Shown here: piece by piece, positions 8,798 to 17,486 of the stretch | How positions within the stretch are numbered: the stretch's first letter is position 1 | Layout: each line of letters begins with the position of its first letter | Origin: Chloroflexota bacterium | GTDB taxonomy: Bacteria > Chloroflexota > Anaerolineae > Aggregatilineales > J027 | Reading direction: 5' to 3' | NCBI GenBank assembly: GCA_016234595.1 | Contig: JACRBG010000027.1 | Location: 62,001 to 126,000 of the forward strand | Length of the DNA stretch: 64,000 bases | Notes under the pieces: model-generated | Database searches by the model: none | What the model saw: the letters and a program-made list of their open reading frames with translations, nothing else | What the model was told of the DNA's origin: nothing | Made by a program: the position numbers and the translations under genes

Positions 8798-9835
8798 ATG
8801 ACAAATCAAAAACAATTTTCGACCTCTTACACAAAAAGCTGGGCGCTGGTCATCGGGATTGATCGCTACAAAAATGACAGCCTGCCGCCTTTGGAAACGG
8901 CTGAATCGGGCGCGGCTACGTTGGTTGAGTTTCTCATCAAAGAAATGAACTTCCCTGCTGACCATATCATTTTATTGACAGGCCAGCAAGCCACTAAAGC
9001 AGTCATTGAATCCGTCGTTGAAGATCATCTAACCGACCCAAACCGTGTGGGCAAAGATGACCGCCTTTTGATCTATTATGCCGGACATGGTATTACCCGT
9101 GCTCGTACCACCATGGGCAGCGTGGGTTATATTGCCCCCTATGACGCTGAACAGGGATTGTGGAGTACTTTCATCGAAATGGATGAATTTATCAAGCAGG
9201 CCGCGTTTATGTCGGCCAAGCATGTCCTGTTTTTGCTGGATGCCTGTTTCAGTGGATTGGCCTTGATGCGTGGTCAGGGCAGTAACGAACCCCATGAAGA
9301 GTTTTTGCGGCGTTCGGCCCGTCAAATTATCACGGCTGGGACGGCTGACCAGATGATTTCAGATCGGCTCTTAGGTGAGGGCCATTCGATTTTTACCTAT
9401 TTTTTGTTGCGCGGACTACGTGGACAGGCGGCCAACGATGGGGTGTTAAGAGCTTCGCATCTGGGGATGTATTTGCAAGATCAGGTGAGCGGCTATACGC
9501 ATGGACAACAAATTCCCCAAGTGGGTCGTTTAGTTGGGGACGGGGGCGGGGATTTTATTTTTAAGGTGATTTCGGCTGAAACGAAACGGCCTGCGCCGCG
9601 TCCTGCTGATCTAGACCATACCCGGTTACGTCCGGGGGTTTTGCGGAAAGACGAATATGAGCAAACCCTTGTAGATCGCCCCGTGCAAATGAACTATCAC
9701 ATCGCCGCAACCGAACCAACGGTTCAGACCCGTATCGCGTATGATTCGGAGCGTGCCACTTTGTTGCGACCCCCCAGTCGCGCTAATCGGGCTAAACGTC
9801 GCCGCCTGTTTGCCAAATTGGCAGGCTTTTGGTGA
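8798..9835 (+). CDS. Caspase-fold (C14) peptidase, orthocaspase/metacaspase-like
   Basis: A 345-aa soluble protein. The caspase p20-like core spans about residues 14-255, starting with WALVIGIDRYK; the catalytic pair is visible as His97 in YYAGHG and Cys150 in LLDACFSG. Bacterial relatives usually cleave after Arg or Lys. No signal peptide or transmembrane segment is seen. The last 90 or so residues look disordered and rich in Arg and Pro, ending in a strongly cationic segment RANRAKRRRLFAKLAGFW (328-345). No effector or partner gene of a known caspase-based defence system is adjacent. The Shine-Dalgarno is weak (GGTGAG about 20 nt upstream), so the start is slightly uncertain. Confidence 0.85.
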   Translation: MTNQKQFSTSYTKSWALVIGIDRYKNDSLPPLETAESGAATLVEFLIKEMNFPADHIILLTGQQATKAVIESVVEDHLTDPNRVGKDDRLLIYYAGHGITRARTTMGSVGYIAPYDAEQGLWSTFIEMDEFIKQAAFMSAKHVLFLLDACFSGLALMRGQGSNEPHEEFLRRSARQIITAGTADQMISDRLLGEGHSIFTYFLLRGLRGQAANDGVLRASHLGMYLQDQVSGYTHGQQIPQVGRLVGDGGGDFIFKVISAETKRPAPRPADLDHTRLRPGVLRKDEYEQTLVDRPVQMNYHIAATEPTVQTRIAYDSERATLLRPPSRANRAKRRRLFAKLAGFW

Positions 9836-9949
9836 AGCGTGAACGCAGAGAAGTCGTAGTTTACAAATCTGCCTGACCGCCGGATAATTCCATGCTGGTT
9901 TTAACCCAGTAGCTGAATATGAATTACATGGAATTACAGGATATAGTCA

Positions 9950-11317
9950 ATGATGCGGTCTCGATGGCAGGTTTTAGCGACAACTGGCCTGTTGATGGTG
10001 GTGGCGTTACTCGCTATCAGTGTTAACAGTGGGGTGACAAGTGCCCGACAGGGTGGAACTTTCACTGCATTTCCAACCAATACCCCTGAAGGTGACGAAA
10101 ATTTTCCGGTAGCCCAAGTCACAACCCCAACCCCTTCTCTTACGCCGACAACAGCCGTGGCCGAAGCGACCATTGGGCCGTTTGAATATCCCGATAATGT
10201 GAATCCACTCACTGGCCTGCCTTACCCCGATGAGGCTTCGCGTAATCGCCGTAATTTGATTGTCAAAATAAGCAACTATCCTCCGATTGTGCGGCCACAA
10301 TATGGCTTGAGCGCGGCGGATATTGTGTTTGAATATGAGGCCGAAGGTGGGGTCACTCGTTTCGCGGCGATTTTCCGCAGTCACAGCCCCGGACGGGTGG
10401 GCAGTGTTCGCTCAGCGCGGCTGATTGATCTTGAATTGGTGGATATGTTTCAGGGGCTATTGGCTTATAGTGGCTCGAATGACTGGATTCGTAACTATAT
10501 TTTGGATTCGGATTGGCGCTGGCGGGCCATTACGCCCCATTTCGCCAATTATCCCTGTCCAACTTTTTGCCGCTATCCTGAACCGGGCAAGGCTTATGAA
10601 CACACTTTATTTGGCGACACCGATGGCATCTGGGCGGAGGCTGACCGGATTGATGTGAATCAGGGAATGCAGGCCGTAGGCTTGGCTTTTTCCGAAACAC
10701 CTGACCCCGGTGGTGATACAGCCAATGATATTTTCATTGATTGGTATAGCCCGCTCTCAGATGTGCGTTGGCAATATAATCCGGCTGACCAAAAATATTA
10801 TCGTTGGGATTCGGGCCTACCCCATATTGATAAAGGGACAGGCGAGCAATTGACCACCGATAATCTGGTTGTTTTGGAAATGTGGCATGTCGATCGTCCT
10901 GATATTTATGAGAGTGAAATTGGCGGCACGGCCCTAGAGCATCAATTTTGGGGCTATGCGCGGGCATGGCTGTTCCGTGATGGGCGTTGGTATCAGGGTT
11001 GGTGGTATCGCAACCGTGAATATGGATCAATCCAACTGCGGTTTGACTATCGTGACCGCGAGAACCCCATGCACCTCAAACCGGGCAATACATGGTTCGA
11101 GATTGTCCGCAAGACCGACCCCTATGTAACCGAAGGGCCAATGTTCAGCGTGACCGTCAGCAATGATTTAGTGGACGCACAGGCAACGGCACAGGTTGTT
11201 TCTTCCACGGGGACAGCCGTTTGGGCGGCGACTTCGACACAATTTGCGGAATGGAATGGTTCACCTACGCCTTTCCCAACCTTGACGGCTTTCCCAACTT
11301 TGACACCGTTACCCTAA
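9950..11317 (+). CDS. DUF3048 (YerB-like) envelope protein
   Basis: A 455-aa protein with an N-terminal signal or anchor helix (about residues 8-30), a Thr/Pro-rich spacer and then a DUF3048 domain, recognisable from NPLTGLPY, RPQYGLSAADIVFEYEAEGG and RVGSVRSARLID. The domain is known from YerB of Bacillus and is common in Firmicutes and Chloroflexota; its biochemical role is not established. The C-terminal half is rich in Trp and Tyr, and the tail has short repeats of the FPTLTAFPTL kind. Probably exported and membrane tethered. ATG codons at 9950 and 9953 are both usable. Confidence 0.8.
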   Translation: MMRSRWQVLATTGLLMVVALLAISVNSGVTSARQGGTFTAFPTNTPEGDENFPVAQVTTPTPSLTPTTAVAEATIGPFEYPDNVNPLTGLPYPDEASRNRRNLIVKISNYPPIVRPQYGLSAADIVFEYEAEGGVTRFAAIFRSHSPGRVGSVRSARLIDLELVDMFQGLLAYSGSNDWIRNYILDSDWRWRAITPHFANYPCPTFCRYPEPGKAYEHTLFGDTDGIWAEADRIDVNQGMQAVGLAFSETPDPGGDTANDIFIDWYSPLSDVRWQYNPADQKYYRWDSGLPHIDKGTGEQLTTDNLVVLEMWHVDRPDIYESEIGGTALEHQFWGYARAWLFRDGRWYQGWWYRNREYGSIQLRFDYRDRENPMHLKPGNTWFEIVRKTDPYVTEGPMFSVTVSNDLVDAQATAQVVSSTGTAVWAATSTQFAEWNGSPTPFPTLTAFPTLTPLP

Positions 11318-11326
11318 AATCATTTG

Positions 11327-11356
11327 GTAGGGACGATTGCCAAAAATTGTCCCTAC
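11327..11356. repeat. 30-bp near-perfect inverted repeat (hairpin)
   Basis: GTAGGGACGATT, a 6-nt loop GCCAAA, then AATTGTCCCTAC: 12-bp arms with a single G-T pair. It begins 10 nt after the DUF3048 stop codon and ends 20 nt before the methyltransferase ATG. There is no T-tract on the plus side, so it is not a classical intrinsic terminator; it may be a dispersed palindromic element, a transcript-stabilising hairpin or an attenuator. Confidence 0.7.
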
Positions 11357-11376
11357 TCATCCAATCCAAACCTATC

Positions 11377-12048
11377 ATGAATTTATTGACCCGCCTGCGT
11401 AAAATACGTACCCGCCCACTCCAAACCCTGCCGAGTCGCAGTGCCTATGCTCAATGGGCCAAGACCTATCCGGCTGAGGCCCATAATTTGTTGATGCAGG
11501 TCGAACAAACAGCCCTGATGGAGTTAATGCCGTCCCTGCAACAAAAATTTATCCTTGATTTAGGCTGTGGCACAGGACGTTGGGGCAAGATAGCTTTGTC
11601 ACGTGGGGCCGAGGTCGTAATTGGTCTAGACAACAGTTTGCCTATGTTACGGGTAGGGGTGTTGGAATGGATGGCTCAAGCGGAAATGACCGATCTGCCC
11701 TTGCAATCAAGCTCAGTGGATGTGATTTTGTGCGGATTGGCTTTGGGCCACTTACCTCATACAAAGGCAAGGCAAGCGGTGGCTGAAATGGGTCGGGTGT
11801 TAAAATCTGGAGGCGTGGCTCTCATCAGTGATTTTCACCCGTTTCAGGCATGGCAGGGGGCTCAGCGCACTTTTACCGGGGATGATGGTCGCACCTATGC
11901 CGTTGAACACACTATTCATGGCTATGCCGATTATTTGGATTACAGTCAGGCGGCTGGTTTACAAATAGATGCCATTCTTGAACCGCGCCATCCAAAGGTT
12001 CAGGATGGTAAAACTCCGTTGGTTTTGGCCCTGCGATTGAGAAAATAA
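11377..12048 (+). CDS. Class I SAM-dependent methyltransferase (Methyltransf_11, BioC-like)
   Basis: A 223-aa cytoplasmic methyltransferase. Motif I is FILDLGCGTGRWG, followed by an acidic residue after strand 2 (IGLDNS), and VDVILCGLALGHLPH and GGVALISDFHP further on. The N-terminal SRSAYAQWAKTYPAEAHNLLMQVEQ resembles BioC-type enzymes, which methylate malonyl-ACP in biotin synthesis, but no biotin genes are near, so the substrate is left open. The frame extends upstream into the DUF3048 gene; I chose ATG 11377 because the upstream part is low quality and overlaps that gene and the hairpin. Confidence 0.75.
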   Translation: MNLLTRLRKIRTRPLQTLPSRSAYAQWAKTYPAEAHNLLMQVEQTALMELMPSLQQKFILDLGCGTGRWGKIALSRGAEVVIGLDNSLPMLRVGVLEWMAQAEMTDLPLQSSSVDVILCGLALGHLPHTKARQAVAEMGRVLKSGGVALISDFHPFQAWQGAQRTFTGDDGRTYAVEHTIHGYADYLDYSQAAGLQIDAILEPRHPKVQDGKTPLVLALRLRK

Positions 12049-12050
12049 AA

Positions 12051-12082
12051 ACAGCACCTCTCTGGTGGGAGAGAGATGCTGT
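12051..12082 (-). terminator. Intrinsic terminator of the lipoprotein gene
   Basis: ACAGCACCTCTC and GAGAGATGCTGT form a 12-bp stem with one mismatch and an 8-nt loop. On the minus strand it is followed by TTTTATTTTC, so it should stop transcription of the small lipoprotein gene ending at 12111. Confidence 0.7.
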
Positions 12083-12110
12083 GGTAGGTTACATGACGAT
12101 AGGAAAAGCC

Positions 12111-12455
12111 TTATTCGGCTGATCCACAGACTTTGTCGCCATCCATCTTGAAGGTGATGCTAGTGGCGGTTTCGCCTTCGACACCCTCAATACTAATCTT
12201 GTAATCGCATTTTACATTGTCGCCATCTTCTTTACAGGAAATGTCACTGAGTTTGACACTTTCGAAGGCAGTGGCGGCGTCATCAGCACTATCTTTTTCT
12301 TTGTCACAAACATATTTCTTGGCTTCATCAATGTCATTATCCGCCAATGCCTTCATAAATTTCTCGGCATTGCCAGTTTTGTCGCCACCGCAAGCAGCTA
12401 ACAGCATAGGTAGGGCAAGGATGATGACGAGGAGGAAAATATTACGAACTTTCAT
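12111..12455 (-). CDS. Small lipoprotein, DUF4878-like
   Basis: A 114-aa protein with a lipoprotein signal peptide: MKVRN, a hydrophobic core and the lipobox LLAAC, so it should be diacylated by Lgt (encoded in this window) and anchored in the membrane. The mature part is acidic and has a short helix followed by strands (ADNDIDEAKKYVC..., a later YKISIEGVEG), resembling the small DUF4878-like NTF2-fold lipoproteins; this similarity is weak. Four Cys remain after the lipid-modified one. ATG 12455 is preferred over an upstream TTG because AAAGGA lies 8 nt before it. Confidence 0.7.
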   Translation of the reverse strand: MKVRNIFLLVIILALPMLLAACGGDKTGNAEKFMKALADNDIDEAKKYVCDKEKDSADDAATAFESVKLSDISCKEDGDNVKCDYKISIEGVEGETATSITFKMDGDKVCGSAE

Positions 12456-12622
12456 TGGAGTTCCTTTCAACTTTGAGCCTATCTTGCAAAAACAAGCGAG
12501 TGGTCACTATAGAAAATAGCCCCCACCTGCCTAAGACGTAAAAACTCAGTCTTATGTTCCATCGAATTTTTAGCCTGACAGATTTTTAGCAGCATAATGT
12601 CAGATGAACGTAGCCCGAATTT

Positions 12623-12650
12623 GCCCCATTCTGCGGTAAGATTATGGGGC
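12623..12650. repeat. Inverted repeat in leader of the PPC-domain gene
   Basis: GCCCCAT at 12623-12629 and ATGGGGC at 12644-12650 are perfect complements separated by 14 nt, ending 28 nt before the ATG at 12679. It could be an operator or an mRNA leader hairpin; no T-run follows. Confidence 0.35.
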
Positions 12651-12678
12651 GATTTAGGTTTTTGAGAAGTGAGAGTCT

Positions 12679-14226
12679 ATGATGCAATTTCCCACCCAAA
12701 CTAAAAAACGTGGTCGGTCTTGGTGGGTGTTTTTAGTGATTTGTTTCGTGGGACAACCAGTGAATCATTTGGTGGTTGCCCAATCACCGCAAATCCACAT
12801 GGGGTCACCCGTGACCGGGACTATTTCTACCGATAACCCTCTTCAACTCTGGCAATATTCAGCCCAAGCCAATGAACAAATAACTATTCTGGTGAATCGC
12901 CTGTCGGGTGATCTTGATCCCCAAGTACGAGTGTTGGATGTGGGCGGGGATGTGGTGGCCGAAAATGATGATCGTCTTGAATCATTGGTGCTGGACAGTA
13001 GCCTAGAGGTGACATTTCCCGCTACCGCCTCCTATATTATCGAAGTTGGGCAGCATAGTGGCACGGGTGATTATCGGATGTGGTTGATTCCGGGTTATGG
13101 CCGTGTCTGGGAAGACGAAGATTTTGAGGAGAACACCTCCCGCTGGGTGAACCGTTATGCCCAAGTCGAGTCGGGCTATTTGCAGATGGGTGGGGATATA
13201 GAATTTGCCGTATTTTCGACTGTCACAGGCCGCGTGCCCCTCAATGATTTTTATCTGCAAGCCGACTTTGAGTGGCAGTCAGATAGGGCCGATAGTGGGG
13301 CGACGACAGGGTTTGTGCTGCGGGTAAATGAAGATAGCACACGCCGACCCCCCGGCTATTATTTCCTCATTACACCGGACGGCACATGGCAAGTGCTGAT
13401 TCGCCAAAATGATAATTTTGTTGAATTACAACCACCCACCCCCGCCGACAATTTGGCCCAACAACGGGTAACGTTGGGAGCATGGCTTGAAGGGGATAGA
13501 TTACGTTTTTATGCCAATGGCGAGCTGCTGGGGGAGCTAAAAGACAGCACTTTTTCACAAGGGACTTGGGGATTTCAGGTGCGGGGCGATACGGCTCCGG
13601 CGCGTGTGGCGATTGACCATGTTTTAGTGACGGTGCCAGACACTCAAACGCCGCGCCTGCCTGCTAAAATCAATACATGGCGCTCGTCTCAACCAAGTGA
13701 GATCGCTGGTGAATTAGAGAAATTGCGTTTAATTGCTGTGGGTGGGGAACGGGTGCTGACAGTGGAAACGCAAAACTATGAGATCATCCCACGCTACACT
13801 CGTGTTTTTCCACAGGGGAGTGAAACCGATCTCTACGTAGATATGTTGGTCAGTGTGGATGTACGGATATTGAGTGGGCAAAATATCGCGTGTGGGTTGG
13901 CACTGCGCAGCATTGATGAGGGTAATCAAGTTGTGGCCTATACCGATTCGGATGGTGGGGCCGGGTTATTGGAGACTCGTGATGGCGTAGTCGAGCGCCA
14001 CACCTACGACCTGCTGCCCGAAATTGACGATCCAGTATTGCCACAGAGCAATCGAGTGTTGGTGCTGTTGCAGGGTGATCTAGTGACCATGTATGTCAAT
14101 GGTACCTTGTTTACGACTGAATTTATGCCACCAACCGTCGGGCAGCTTGGGGTGATTTTGCTCAATTATGCGACGGATAACCCAAGCTGTCGTTTTGACA
14201 ATTTATGGGTGTGGCGCTGGCCTTAA
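12679..14226 (+). CDS. Secreted protein with PPC domain and two concanavalin-like regions
   Basis: A 515-aa exported protein. A signal peptide occupies about residues 1-35. Residues 40-133 resemble the bacterial pre-peptidase C-terminal (PPC) domain: ISTDNPLQLWQYSAQANEQITI, DLDPQVRVLDVGGDVVAENDD and SYIIEVGQHSGTGDYRMWL. Two beta-sandwich regions follow, each with the pattern seen in DUF1080/LamG-type domains (GFVLRVN...YYFLITPDGTWQVL, RVTLGAWLEGDRLRFYANGELLGE, and later ACGLALRS). No catalytic residues are recognised; a carbohydrate-binding or adhesive role is only an inference. It has its own leader with an inverted repeat upstream. Confidence 0.65.
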   Translation: MMQFPTQTKKRGRSWWVFLVICFVGQPVNHLVVAQSPQIHMGSPVTGTISTDNPLQLWQYSAQANEQITILVNRLSGDLDPQVRVLDVGGDVVAENDDRLESLVLDSSLEVTFPATASYIIEVGQHSGTGDYRMWLIPGYGRVWEDEDFEENTSRWVNRYAQVESGYLQMGGDIEFAVFSTVTGRVPLNDFYLQADFEWQSDRADSGATTGFVLRVNEDSTRRPPGYYFLITPDGTWQVLIRQNDNFVELQPPTPADNLAQQRVTLGAWLEGDRLRFYANGELLGELKDSTFSQGTWGFQVRGDTAPARVAIDHVLVTVPDTQTPRLPAKINTWRSSQPSEIAGELEKLRLIAVGGERVLTVETQNYEIIPRYTRVFPQGSETDLYVDMLVSVDVRILSGQNIACGLALRSIDEGNQVVAYTDSDGGAGLLETRDGVVERHTYDLLPEIDDPVLPQSNRVLVLLQGDLVTMYVNGTLFTTEFMPPTVGQLGVILLNYATDNPSCRFDNLWVWRWP

Positions 14227-14299
14227 ATATCAGTGTATGATGTATAGCGTAGGTGGGGAATGTGTATCATTTTGAAACAGCACAATCGCAGGAGCAATT

Positions 14300-15283
14300 A
14301 TGCAACCCGATACTCATGCGCCCCTTGACCAAGCCATTTTAATGACGCTGCTCTATGCTGATGTTTTCAGTTTTCCGATGACCGCCCTTGAAATCCATCA
14401 TTTTTTGATTGGCCGCCCTGCGTCATTAGAGGAAATCGAACTTGCACTAGCTACTCCCTCCGCGTGGCTGGCCCAATATATCGAAGTGGGCACGCTCAAC
14501 CAACAACGGGTTTACGCCATCATCAAATCCGAATCCCAAAACAAAGCCATCTTTGAAAAACGTCAGCAACGTGACCTCGCCTCAACAGAGTTATGGCCCA
14601 AAGCCCGTCGTTATGGCATGTTGTTGGGGCACATGCCATTTGTACGCATGGTGGCAATTACGGGTGCGCTGGCGGTACGAAACGCGGGTAGCCCCCAAGA
14701 CGACCTCGATTATTTGCTGGTGGTCAAACATGGACGAGTGTGGTTAGCTCGTCTAGGTGCAGTGGTGATGGTCAAGGCCTGCAAGGTTTTGGGCGTGACT
14801 CTTTGCCCCAATTATGTCTTGGCGGAGACTGCCCTTGCCCAAGACCGCCTCGATTTATTTATGGCCCATGAATTAACCCAAATGATTCCGTTGACAGGCC
14901 AAACCGTCTATCAAAAAATGCGCCTGTGTAACGACTGGGCGGATGTTATGCTGCCGAATGCTCAAACACCCTTTTATATTGAAAAAGATGCGACACCACG
15001 CCGAATAGGACGTTGGGTACAGATTGTGCTGGAACTGGCACTGTCAGGGCCTGTGGGCAATTGGCTGGAAGACTGGGAGCGTCGCCGCAAAATTCGTAAG
15101 TTTCACAACCAAGCGACCCAATCTACGGATACAGTATTAGACGCCGAGCATGTGAAAGGTCATTTTTTCGATTATGGCAGTCGCACGCTCCAACGTTTTC
15201 AGAAATCTTTGGAAACCTATGATCTTGCTAGGCTGTATGAAATGGAACAGACGGGAGAAGTATTTTCCCCCGCTGCCGATTGA
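14300..15283 (+). CDS. Nucleotidyltransferase-fold protein
   Basis: A 327-aa cytoplasmic protein. The N-terminal 80 residues look like a winged-helix region (ALEIHHFLIGRPASLEEIELAL). The core has a minimal nucleotidyltransferase motif, ITGALAVRNAGSPQDDLDYLLVV, in which the usual GS is GA and the metal-binding DxD is DLD. A strand plus helix with VWLAR, then CPNYVLAE, follow, as in the wHTH-NTase proteins often found near glycosylation genes. CAGGAG lies 7 nt before the ATG. Substrate unknown; the GS-to-GA change leaves activity uncertain. Confidence 0.6.
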   Translation: MQPDTHAPLDQAILMTLLYADVFSFPMTALEIHHFLIGRPASLEEIELALATPSAWLAQYIEVGTLNQQRVYAIIKSESQNKAIFEKRQQRDLASTELWPKARRYGMLLGHMPFVRMVAITGALAVRNAGSPQDDLDYLLVVKHGRVWLARLGAVVMVKACKVLGVTLCPNYVLAETALAQDRLDLFMAHELTQMIPLTGQTVYQKMRLCNDWADVMLPNAQTPFYIEKDATPRRIGRWVQIVLELALSGPVGNWLEDWERRRKIRKFHNQATQSTDTVLDAEHVKGHFFDYGSRTLQRFQKSLETYDLARLYEMEQTGEVFSPAAD

Positions 15284-15301
15284 TGCGATGAAGCTCTTTG
15301 A

Positions 15302-15949
15302 TTAGCGGGTTTGTTCAATGGCCTCGGCCAGATCACAAACCAGATTGAGCCGGATGAGTGCGTCTTCGGGTTTACCAAAACTGCGACTACTCTTAGGTTC
15401 TTCCACATAATAAATCATGTTGCCAAACATCTCAATCGAGTTGTTGTTCACTTTGGCCTCGGCCAGTCGATCCCCAATGACTGAATTTTGCGAAAATAAC
15501 TGTCCAGCAAAATGGTCGGGGATGGCTTTGACCTTAAACCGCTTATCAATGCCCCGATGACCGGTTTTGACATCTGGTGCATTAGAATTTTTGACTGTAT
15601 CGCTGAACTTGCGCCCAGTGACCAAGCCCAATAAACGACCGGACGGATCAACCACACCAGCATCAACCCGCAAATAATAGCCACGTGCTTGGCGGCCCTT
15701 TTTTTCGATCACAAAGCCCAACCGTACCGGACGGCCACGATAAGTGCCCTCCATGTATGGGAGCGTGCTGCTAAAATCCACAAAATCTACTTTCACCGAA
15801 TATTTGCCGGGGCGGTAATTGAGGCCAATCTGATTGGCGAAATCCTCCCACTTAGAGCTATTGCGTTTATTCCATTTGCGGACGAAGAAAGACATCACCA
15901 GCAGATACAAAATTGCCAATGGGATGGCAATAAGATAATAATTCTCCAT
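15302..15949 (-). CDS. Membrane-anchored protein of unknown function
   Basis: A 215-aa protein I do not recognise. It has one N-terminal transmembrane helix (YYLIAIPLAILYLLVMSFFV), then a cytoplasmic domain of mixed charge with WEDFANQIGLNYRPG and a run of beta-strand-like segments (YMEGTYRGRPVRLGFVIE, GYYLRVDAGVVD). The pattern of a single helix plus a domain comparing an internal region to old and new layers resembles DUF3137-like proteins only loosely. AAAGGAGGG immediately upstream of the ATG supports the start. It converges on the nucleotidyltransferase gene, 18 bp away. Confidence 0.55.
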   Translation of the reverse strand: MENYYLIAIPLAILYLLVMSFFVRKWNKRNSSKWEDFANQIGLNYRPGKYSVKVDFVDFSSTLPYMEGTYRGRPVRLGFVIEKKGRQARGYYLRVDAGVVDPSGRLLGLVTGRKFSDTVKNSNAPDVKTGHRGIDKRFKVKAIPDHFAGQLFSQNSVIGDRLAEAKVNNNSIEMFGNMIYYVEEPKSSRSFGKPEDALIRLNLVCDLAEAIEQTR

Positions 15950-16085
15950 TTATCCCTCCTTTGGGTGTGCAAAAAACATCATAGCAGATTTTAAGATTGA
16001 AATTGTAAAAGTATCCAAGACGGCCTTATTGGGCTGATGATACAATAATTGGCATGGATTTTGTGGATAGTGACAAAGGAACATT

Positions 16086-16547
16086 ATGTATAGACCCGCC
16101 CGCCCAGAAGATACACCTTTGATTCAAGCCTTAGTCAGTCAGGTCTATGGGGAATATGGCCTTAGCCTCTATCTAGATGAAGAACCTCATTGGATTGACC
16201 CCTGTGGCTATTTTCGGGTTGATGGGGGCGAATTTTGGGTATGGGAGACCGAAGGCCGTATTAAGGGGATGGGTGCTGTCAATCTGCATCACGACCACTC
16301 GTGTGAACTCAAGTGCCTCTATGTTCACGCATCGGCCCGCGGCCAAGGTATTGCGCCAACCCTGATTCACAAAGCAATTGAACATGCTGTCGCTGCTGGT
16401 AAAACACATATGGTGATGTGGTCGGACACGCGCTTCCAAACGGCGCATCATCTGTATCGCAAACTTGGTTTTCAGCAGACAGGGTTCCGCGATTGCCAAG
16501 ACTCCAATCAATCATTGGAATATGGGTTTGAAAAGCCGATTCCATGA
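16086..16547 (+). CDS. GNAT family N-acetyltransferase
   Basis: A 153-aa GNAT protein that would move an acetyl group from acetyl-CoA to an amine. The acetyl-CoA-binding motif A is LKCLYVHASARGQGIAPTLI, with the Q/RxxGxG/A pattern as RGQGIA, and motif B has HHLYRKLGFQQTGF. Its TGA stop overlaps the ATG of the next acetyltransferase gene (ATGA), so the two were probably translationally coupled. Substrate unknown. Confidence 0.8.
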   Translation: MYRPARPEDTPLIQALVSQVYGEYGLSLYLDEEPHWIDPCGYFRVDGGEFWVWETEGRIKGMGAVNLHHDHSCELKCLYVHASARGQGIAPTLIHKAIEHAVAAGKTHMVMWSDTRFQTAHHLYRKLGFQQTGFRDCQDSNQSLEYGFEKPIP

Positions 16548-17008
16548 CTGCGACAGTGTATGTTGAAAGCTGGTGCACCAGCTACACTGGTCTTTTACCC
16601 ACCGAATTTTTAGCCGATTTATCAATTGAAAAGCCCACAGTTTTTTGGCAAGGCGTGCATGGGAATCCTCCAACCGTTTCGTGCCCCTATGTGGCCGAAA
16701 ATGAGATGGGAGGGATGGTTGGTTTTGCATCTGGTGGGCCAGAACAAACCTAAAACCCAAATTGCACTGGCGAGCTATTTGCTCAGGGGGTCGCAGAGCA
16801 GGGGCTAGGACGGCAATTGGTGCAAATCCATTGCCAAACGCTTGTTGGAGCAAAATTACCCTCCATGTTGATCTGGGTGCTGCTGGATAACCCCTCTCGG
16901 AAATTTTATGAGACACTTGGGGGCGCTTTAGTAGGAGAAAAGTCTGTCACCGTTGGGGAAACTACGGTTGTGGAGGTGGCTTATGGCTGGATTCAAACCA
17001 AATTTTAA
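16544..17008 (+). pseudogene. GNAT acetyltransferase interrupted by an in-frame TAA
   Basis: The frame starting at the ATGA overlap encodes a GNAT N-terminus (SWCTSYTGLLPTEFLADLS, then VFWQGVHG and MVGFASGG), then meets TAA at 16751-16753. The same frame continues with GELFAQGVAEQGLGRQLVQ, MLIWVLLDNPSRKFYETLGGALVGEK and EVAYGWIQTKF, the remaining conserved blocks of the family, ending at 17008. A few residues between the GELFA block and the QGLGR motif seem to be missing compared with typical members. One nonsense change plus a small deletion points to a decaying gene; a sequencing error at the stop is possible. Confidence 0.75.
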
Positions 17009-17074
17009 TTGATTTCCCATAGGATTGGCCTCAAAATAATATAGAAACAGATATCTTATAGGAATTGATACATA

Positions 17075-17485
17075 ATGTCTGAGCCTATGGATGGTATGAG
17101 AAACTGTGTCATTGTTGAATGGCTATTTGAGAGGCGGGTGGTTACTGTTCGCATAGAAAGTACCATGCCAGACGTGATAGATGCTTGGTATGAAACCTCA
17201 CTTGAAGTCATCCAGAATTGGCCTGAAGACAAACCCTATCTTTTCCTAGGGAACTTTACCAATTTAGGCTTAACCCCCTATAGTCGGCAGTGTGCCGAAA
17301 AATTGGCTTTGGCGATCCCCAAAGACATGAGTGGACGAGTTGCAGTGGTGATTAGCCGAGGGATACTCGGCTATGGTCTGCGCATGTTTGGGATTAATCG
17401 CTTAAAGGCCCTTATCCCCAATCTCCCTGTTGAGTTCTTTTTTGAGGAAACGAAGGCGCTGGCGTGGCTTGAAGAATTACTCTAA
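17075..17485 (+). CDS. Hypothetical protein, possible STAS/SpoIIAA-like fold
   Basis: A 136-aa cytoplasmic protein without a confident family. The alternation of strands and helices (VIVEWLFERRVVTVRIES, VIDAWYETSLEVIQNW, PYLFLGNFTNLGLTPY, GRVAVVISRGILGYGLRMFG, VEFFFEETKALAWLEELL) resembles small STAS/SpoIIAA-like proteins; this is inference from pattern only. AGGA lies about 12 nt before the ATG. Its stop is directly followed by the stop of the convergent crotonase gene. Confidence 0.5.
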   Translation: MSEPMDGMRNCVIVEWLFERRVVTVRIESTMPDVIDAWYETSLEVIQNWPEDKPYLFLGNFTNLGLTPYSRQCAEKLALAIPKDMSGRVAVVISRGILGYGLRMFGINRLKALIPNLPVEFFFEETKALAWLEELL

Positions 17486-17486
17486 T

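Noticed and set aside
8798-9835. Caspase gene as part of a known anti-phage module
   Set aside because: The neighbours are a histidine kinase and a DUF3048 protein; no gasdermin, TPR, protease-activating or nuclease partner is adjacent.
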